Source: JAJPHY01 sp040754475
GTDB taxonomy: Bacteria; Actinomycetota; UBA4738; HRBIN12
Length of the DNA stretch: 7,882 nucleotides
Direction of reading: 5' to 3'
Assembly: GCA_040754475.1 (NCBI GenBank)
Contig: JBFMCN010000022.1
Location: forward strand, 1 to 7,882
Below, piece by piece: positions 3,739 through 7,882 of this stretch. A program made the position numbers and the translations under genes. The notes under the pieces are model-generated. The model did no database searches, was not told the DNA's origin, and saw only the letters and a program-made list of their open reading frames with translations. The first letter of the stretch is position 1, and every line of letters starts with the position of its first letter.

Positions 3739-6700
3739 GTGACGGATCCGAGCTTCGTCCATCTCCACAACCACACCGAGTATTCGCTGCTGGACGGTGC
3801 CGCAAGGATCTCGTCGCTGGTCAAGAGGGCGCACGATTACGGCATGCCGGCTCTTGCCATTACCGACCACGGAGTCATGTTCGGGGCCCTCACCTTCTAC
3901 GAGACCGCCATGCAGGCCGGCGTAAAGCCGATCCTCGGCGTCGAGGCCTACGTGGCGCCGGGATCGCGTTTCGACCGTACGCCGGGTGAGAGCGAGGAGA
4001 AGTACCGGCATCTGACGATCCTGGCCGCGAACGAGCGCGGGTACCGCAACCTGCTCAAGCTCGTTACCGACGCTCACCTAGAGGGCTTCTACCACCGTCC
4101 CCGGATCGACAAGGGGCTGCTCGCCGAGCGTGCCGAAGGACTGATCGGGATGTCAGGGTGTCTGGCGTCGGAGATCCCGCAGCTCTTGCTGGCCGGCCAG
4201 GACGCCCGGGCGGCCAACATTGCGGCCTCCTACGCCGACATCTTTGGGGAAGGCAGCTTCTTCATCGAGGTCATGGACCACGGCCTTGCGGAACAGCGCG
4301 AGGTCCTGCCGAAGCTCGTCGAGCTCGCGCGAAGAACGGGGCTTCCGCTCGTTGCCACGAACGACCTTCACTACACGGACCAAGCGGACGCCAAGCCGCA
4401 CGACGTGTTGCTCTGCATCCAGCAGCAGAAGGTGCAGACGGACACCAACCGGTTGCGATTCGACTCCGACGAGTTCTACCTGAAGACGCCCGACGAGATG
4501 CGCGGGGTGTTCTCCGAGCTTCCCGAGGCGTGCGACAACACGCTGCTGATCGCCGACATGTGCAACCTGTCGCTCTCCTACGGCGACCTTCACCTGCCCC
4601 GGTTCGAGCCGCCCGATGGGATGGATCACGACGCGTACCTGCGTCTGCTGGTGAAGGCGGGTGCCCGCGGGCGCTACGGGGAGCCCACACCGGAGATCGG
4701 CGCGAGGATCGACCACGAGCTCGACGTCATCGCCAGGATGGGGTTCGCCGGCTACTTCCTCATCGTCTGGGACCTGATCCGGTTTGCTCGTGAGAACGGG
4801 ATCCGGGTCGGCCCCGGGCGGGGCTCGGCGGCGGGCTCGGTGGTGTCGTACGCGCTTCGCATCACCGACCTGGACCCGTTGCGATACGGGCTGATCTTCG
4901 AGCGGTTCCTGAACCCCGAGCGCAAGCAGATGCCCGACATCGACATGGACTTCGACGAGCGGAGGCGGGACGAGGTCATCCGGTACGTGGCAGCCAAGTA
5001 CGGCTCGGATCACGTGGCGCAGATCATCACGTTCCAGACGATCAAGGGGAAGCAGGGCATCCGTGACGCCGCCCGCGTGCTCGGCTTCCCAGCCTCGGTC
5101 GGCGACCGGCTCTGCAAGATGTACCCGCCGGCCGTGCTTGGTCGTGAGCACTCCATCGACGTTGCGCTCGACGCGGCGCCTGATCTCCGCGAGGCCTACG
5201 ACAAGGAGCCGGAGGCGAAGGAGATCATCGACACTGCACGCGCCCTCGAAGGGCTCCGGCGCGAGGACTCGGTGCATGCGGCGGGAGTCGTGATCGGGGA
5301 CGTGCCGCTCGTCAACTACCTGCCGCTGAAGCTCTCCAAGGACTCCCGCGACGACTCGAGGCGCATCGTCACTCAGTTCGACATGCACGGCGTCGAGAAG
5401 CTCGGGCTGTTGAAGATGGACTTCCTCGGGCTGCGCACACTCTCGGTGATAGAGGACACGCTCGCGCTGCTGCGCCGCAAGGGAATCGAGCTGGACATCG
5501 ACCACGTACCGCTCGACGATCCGGCCGTGTACGGCATGTTGAAGCGGGCCGACACTACGGGTGTCTTCCAGCTCGAGAGCCCGGGGATGCGCCAGCTGAT
5601 ACAGACGCTCGCGCCGGATAGCTTCGAGGATCTCATGGCGCTCGTCGCCCTTTACCGGCCCGGGCTCCTGTCGATGGGCCAGCACGTCGAGTACGCGGAA
5701 CGCAAGCACAGGCGCAAGCCGGTCACGTACCCGCATCCGGACCTCGAGGAGGTCTTGGGCAACACCTACGGCATCATCGTGTACCAGGAACAGGTGATGC
5801 AGATCGCGGTCCGCATGGCCGGGTACTCGATGGGCGAGGCGGACACCCTCCGCAAGGCCATGGGCAAGAAGATCCGCGAGCTTCTGATGCCGCACCGGGA
5901 GAAGTTCGTCGAGCAGTGCGCTGCGAGTGGATACGACCGGCGCTTGGCCGACGACATCTTCGACTTCATCACTCCGTTCGCCGATTACGGTTTCAACGCT
6001 TCACACGCTTGCGCCTACGCCTACGTGGCATACCAGACTGCCTATCTGAAAGCGCACCACCCGGTGGAGTACATGTCGGCGATCTTGACGAGCGTCAAGG
6101 ACGACAAGGACAAGAAGCCCTTCTACCTGAATGCTTGCCGCCTGATGGGCATCGAGGTCCTGCCTCCGGACGTCAACGAGTCCGAGTTCGACTTCGCTCC
6201 GGTGAAGGGCGGGGAGGCGAAGATCCGCTACGGACTCTCAGCGATCCGAAACGTCGGTGCCGGCGTCGTCTCACACGTCATCGATGCCCGCGTCGCCAAG
6301 GGCGACTTCACGGGCTTTGCCGACTTCTGCCGGAAGGTGGACCCGGGCGTCTTGACGAAGAAGGTGCTGGAGAGCCTCATACTCGCCGGGGCGTTCGACT
6401 CGCTCGGCTACACACGCGGCGGACTGATGCACAAGACGGCCGATGGGCCCAGCGCCTTCGAGAAGGTTTCGGGCCCCATAGCGACCGAGCGGAAGGCCGA
6501 AGCGATGGGCCAGTTCTCGCTCTTCGGCGGGGAAGGTGGGAGCGCTACCGGGGTCGACGAGAAGGCCCTCGCCGGTGAGGAGTTCGACAAGCGCACGCTC
6601 CTGCGACTGGAGAAGGAGATGCTCGGCCAGTTCGTGACCGACCATCCTCTTCTTGAGGTAAGGGGCTGTCTTGCAGCCCAGATCGACATGGCCGTCCCCG

Positions 6701-7299
6701 AGGTCGCCAACCTCGGAGACGGCGATCTCGTCACCGTCGGGGGGATCGTGGCGGCCGTCGGCCGCCGGTTCACGAAGAAGGGCGAGCCCTACGCCCTGTT
6801 CCGCCTCGAGGATCTGGAGGGCGGAATCTCGGTGGTCGCGTTCCCGAGCGTCTTCGAACAGGTCCCCCACCTCCTCGAACCGGACGCGATCGTGCTCGTC
6901 AAGGGGCGCGTCGACCTGCGCGGGAGGGAGCTCCAGCTCCGGGCGGTCGAGATCCGCGAACCCGACCTGGGAATCGCCGACGAGCCGAGAGGCAGCGGCA
7001 CCCTCGTCGTCGACGTCCCCGCCACGAGCTGCACGAACGGCATGATCACCAAGCTGAAGGAGTTGCTGTGGGCCCATCCCGGCTCCACTCCGGTGCGAGT
7101 TCGTTTCGTGTCCGCCAAGGGAGTCACGCCGCTGGAGCTTGGGAGTATCCGGGTTGAACCAGGCGCGGGGCTGATCTCAGAGCTCCGCTCGCTCCTGGGC
7201 GCGGAGGCCGCGACGCTCGAGCCGGCAGCCGGAGCCGGACCGGTGGTTGTGATCCCCGAAGCACACGAGGCCCCGGCCAACGCGCAGCCCTCGGTCTGA
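3739..7299 (+). CDS. dnaE: DNA polymerase III alpha subunit
   Basis: This 1186-residue protein is the replicative polymerase subunit of the DnaE1 type. The PHP domain (about 5-275) opens with H-L-H-N-H-T and keeps a full set of apparent metal ligands: H8/H10/H12, D43, H44, E69, H91, C141, H181, D209 and H211. It may therefore have its own 3'-5' exonuclease activity. The polymerase core has G-P-G-R-G-S-A-A-G-S (358-367), P-D-I-D-M-D-F with catalytic D400 and D402, and K-M-D-F-L-G-L-R-T with D561. The fingers region carries F-N-A-S-H (752-756), where E. coli has F-N-K-S-H. A clamp-binding motif Q-F-S-L-F lies at 925-929. An OB fold (about 990-1070) and a C-terminal domain follow. The last two codons and the stop lie in the first copy of a 21-bp tandem repeat. 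The GTG start has GAGGAAG upstream. The gene is complete and divergent from the nuclease gene. Confidence 0.97.
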   Translation: MTDPSFVHLHNHTEYSLLDGAARISSLVKRAHDYGMPALAITDHGVMFGALTFYETAMQAGVKPILGVEAYVAPGSRFDRTPGESEEKYRHLTILAANERGYRNLLKLVTDAHLEGFYHRPRIDKGLLAERAEGLIGMSGCLASEIPQLLLAGQDARAANIAASYADIFGEGSFFIEVMDHGLAEQREVLPKLVELARRTGLPLVATNDLHYTDQADAKPHDVLLCIQQQKVQTDTNRLRFDSDEFYLKTPDEMRGVFSELPEACDNTLLIADMCNLSLSYGDLHLPRFEPPDGMDHDAYLRLLVKAGARGRYGEPTPEIGARIDHELDVIARMGFAGYFLIVWDLIRFARENGIRVGPGRGSAAGSVVSYALRITDLDPLRYGLIFERFLNPERKQMPDIDMDFDERRRDEVIRYVAAKYGSDHVAQIITFQTIKGKQGIRDAARVLGFPASVGDRLCKMYPPAVLGREHSIDVALDAAPDLREAYDKEPEAKEIIDTARALEGLRREDSVHAAGVVIGDVPLVNYLPLKLSKDSRDDSRRIVTQFDMHGVEKLGLLKMDFLGLRTLSVIEDTLALLRRKGIELDIDHVPLDDPAVYGMLKRADTTGVFQLESPGMRQLIQTLAPDSFEDLMALVALYRPGLLSMGQHVEYAERKHRRKPVTYPHPDLEEVLGNTYGIIVYQEQVMQIAVRMAGYSMGEADTLRKAMGKKIRELLMPHREKFVEQCAASGYDRRLADDIFDFITPFADYGFNASHACAYAYVAYQTAYLKAHHPVEYMSAILTSVKDDKDKKPFYLNACRLMGIEVLPPDVNESEFDFAPVKGGEAKIRYGLSAIRNVGAGVVSHVIDARVAKGDFTGFADFCRKVDPGVLTKKVLESLILAGAFDSLGYTRGGLMHKTADGPSAFEKVSGPIATERKAEAMGQFSLFGGEGGSATGVDEKALAGEEFDKRTLLRLEKEMLGQFVTDHPLLEVRGCLAAQIDMAVPEVANLGDGDLVTVGGIVAAVGRRFTKKGEPYALFRLEDLEGGISVVAFPSVFEQVPHLLEPDAIVLVKGRVDLRGRELQLRAVEIREPDLGIADEPRGSGTLVVDVPATSCTNGMITKLKELLWAHPGSTPVRVRFVSAKGVTPLELGSIRVEPGAGLISELRSLLGAEAATLEPAAGAGPVVVIPEAHEAPANAQPSV

Positions 7300-7332
7300 C
7301 CCAGTGCCTATTCGGTCTGACCCGGTGCCTAT
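7291..7332. repeat. 21-bp tandem repeat at the dnaE stop codon
   Basis: Two adjacent 21-base units (7291-7311 and 7312-7332) differ at one base (A at 7303, G at 7324). Each begins TCGGTCTGACCC and ends GTGCCTAT. The core GGTCTGACC is an odd palindrome (GGTC-T-GACC). The first unit supplies the last two codons (Ser-Val) and the TGA of dnaE. The second lies in the 55-base gap before the HisA-like gene. It may be a slipped duplication or part of a dispersed REP-like element. Only two copies are visible here. Confidence 0.85.
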
Positions 7333-7354
7333 CCGGAAGGGTAGGCTCCCGAGC

Positions 7355-7882
7355 ATGGGCTTCGAAGTCATCCCGGCCGTGGACGTCTCGGCCGGACGGC
7401 TGGCCCGGCTCGCGGGCGGGCGGCCCGTGCCGGTCGACGCTTTCGGCGGCGATCCGCTTGTCGCAGCCACATCCTTCGTAGGAGCAGGGGCGCGTTGGGT
7501 TCACGTGGTCGACATGGACCTGGCCCTCAGGGGACGGTCTGTCGACGTCCGGATCGTGCGCGCCGTGGCCGACCTCGGAGTGCGTGTCCAGGCGAGCGGT
7601 GGCTTCCGAGCCGCGGAGCAGATCGACGCCGCCCTGGCGGCCGGGGCTTCCCGGGTCGTGCTCGGATCGGCGGCACTCTCCGATCGGGAAACCGCGGGCG
7701 AGCTGATCGGTCGGTTCGGCGGCCGGCTGGTCGTGGGCATCGAGGTGGAGGGCGCCAGGATCGTCTCCCGCGGCCAGGGTGGAGCCGACCTTCCGTTGGA
7801 TGGGACCCTCAGCTGGCTGGCCATGTTGCCCGTCGAGCGGTTCCTGCACACGCAGGTCGGCCGTGTCGGGGGACTCGAAGGG
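7355..7882 (+). CDS. HisA-like TIM-barrel protein, partial (3' end outside window)
   Basis: An open frame of 176 codons runs from ATG 7355 off the right edge. It resembles HisA, the ProFAR isomerase of histidine synthesis (PriA, also used for tryptophan, in many actinobacteria). Matching blocks are V-I-P-A-V-D-V with D10, G-A-R-W-V-H-V-V-D-M-D (45-55), the phosphate loop S-G-G-F-R (81-85), A-G-A-S-R-V-V-L-G-S-A-A-L (96-108) and F-L-H-T-Q-V-G-R-V-G-G-L (163-174). Two expected catalytic acids look changed: the Asp of the usual G-L/I-D-V block is E130 in V-G-I-E-V, and the Asp of T-D-x-x-x-D-G is V171. T166 is kept. GGAAGGGTAGG (7335-7345) can serve as ribosome-binding site. The gene is on the dnaE strand, 55 bases downstream, and his genes do occur after dnaE in actinobacteria. 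It may be a divergent HisA/PriA or a paralogue with another job. Confidence 0.75.
   Translation, partial: MGFEVIPAVDVSAGRLARLAGGRPVPVDAFGGDPLVAATSFVGAGARWVHVVDMDLALRGRSVDVRIVRAVADLGVRVQASGGFRAAEQIDAALAAGASRVVLGSAALSDRETAGELIGRFGGRLVVGIEVEGARIVSRGQGGADLPLDGTLSWLAMLPVERFLHTQVGRVGGLEG

Noticed and set aside
4153..5895. Long minus-strand open frame of 580 codons inside dnaE
   Set aside because: It is antisense to a fully conserved polymerase core. Its translation is rich in His, Val, Arg and Asp with no family signature, as expected for the complement of GC-rich coding sequence.

Overview
The window is GC-rich (roughly two thirds G+C) and reads as a housekeeping stretch of a high-GC bacterium, most likely an actinomycetote. 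The reasons are the GTG starts, the gene set (DUF167, a DksA/TraR-type zinc-finger protein, lspA, an RluD-type pseudouridine synthase, dnaE, a HisA-like gene), an isoleucine-type T-box leader, and a DnaE with an apparently intact PHP metal site. Oddities at the left edge and at 2381-2418 suggest an assembled (metagenomic?) contig rather than a finished genome.

Layout. Positions 1-60 are C-rich low-complexity sequence that is probably a degraded contig end. From about 60 to 306 the MINUS strand carries a T-box riboswitch: specifier-loop region with a candidate ATC (Ile) codon, conserved distal Stem I sequence, and the full AGGGTGGTACCGCG antiterminator core. The gene it controls, most likely ileS, lies off the left end. 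A candidate minus-strand promoter for it sits at 313-341, overlapping the start of the divergent plus-strand cluster. That cluster is a DUF167 protein (313-588), a DksA/TraR-like protein (637-1026), lspA (1037-1510) and an RluA/RluD-family pseudouridine synthase (1512-2429). The last ends inside a striking G22-CG-C14 tract (2381-2418), which is either an extreme palindrome or an assembly artefact.

A convergent minus-strand gene (3587-2460) encodes a RecB/Cas4-like PD-(D/E)XK nuclease with an AddB-type arrangement of four cysteines that would bind an Fe-S cluster. A 10-bp hairpin lies between the two convergent genes. A 151-bp divergent intergenic region (3588-3738) holds candidate promoters in both directions and two DnaA-box-like sequences just ahead of dnaE. 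dnaE (3739-7299) is complete. A 21-bp tandem repeat containing GGTCTGACC begins within the last two codons of dnaE and continues past its stop. A HisA-like gene (7355 onward) runs off the right end and has changes at two expected catalytic acids.

How the genes work together: the left cluster serves translation, stress response and envelope maturation (a predicted Ile-tRNA sensor for ileS, the DksA-like factor, lipoprotein signal peptidase, RNA pseudouridylation). The right part serves DNA replication and repair (the Fe-S nuclease and DnaE, divergently transcribed), followed by a possible histidine-biosynthesis gene. I see no CRISPR array, tRNA, rRNA, insertion sequence or defence island. The most informative items are the T-box, the homopolymer junction, the DnaA-like boxes, the tandem repeat and the divergent HisA-like protein.
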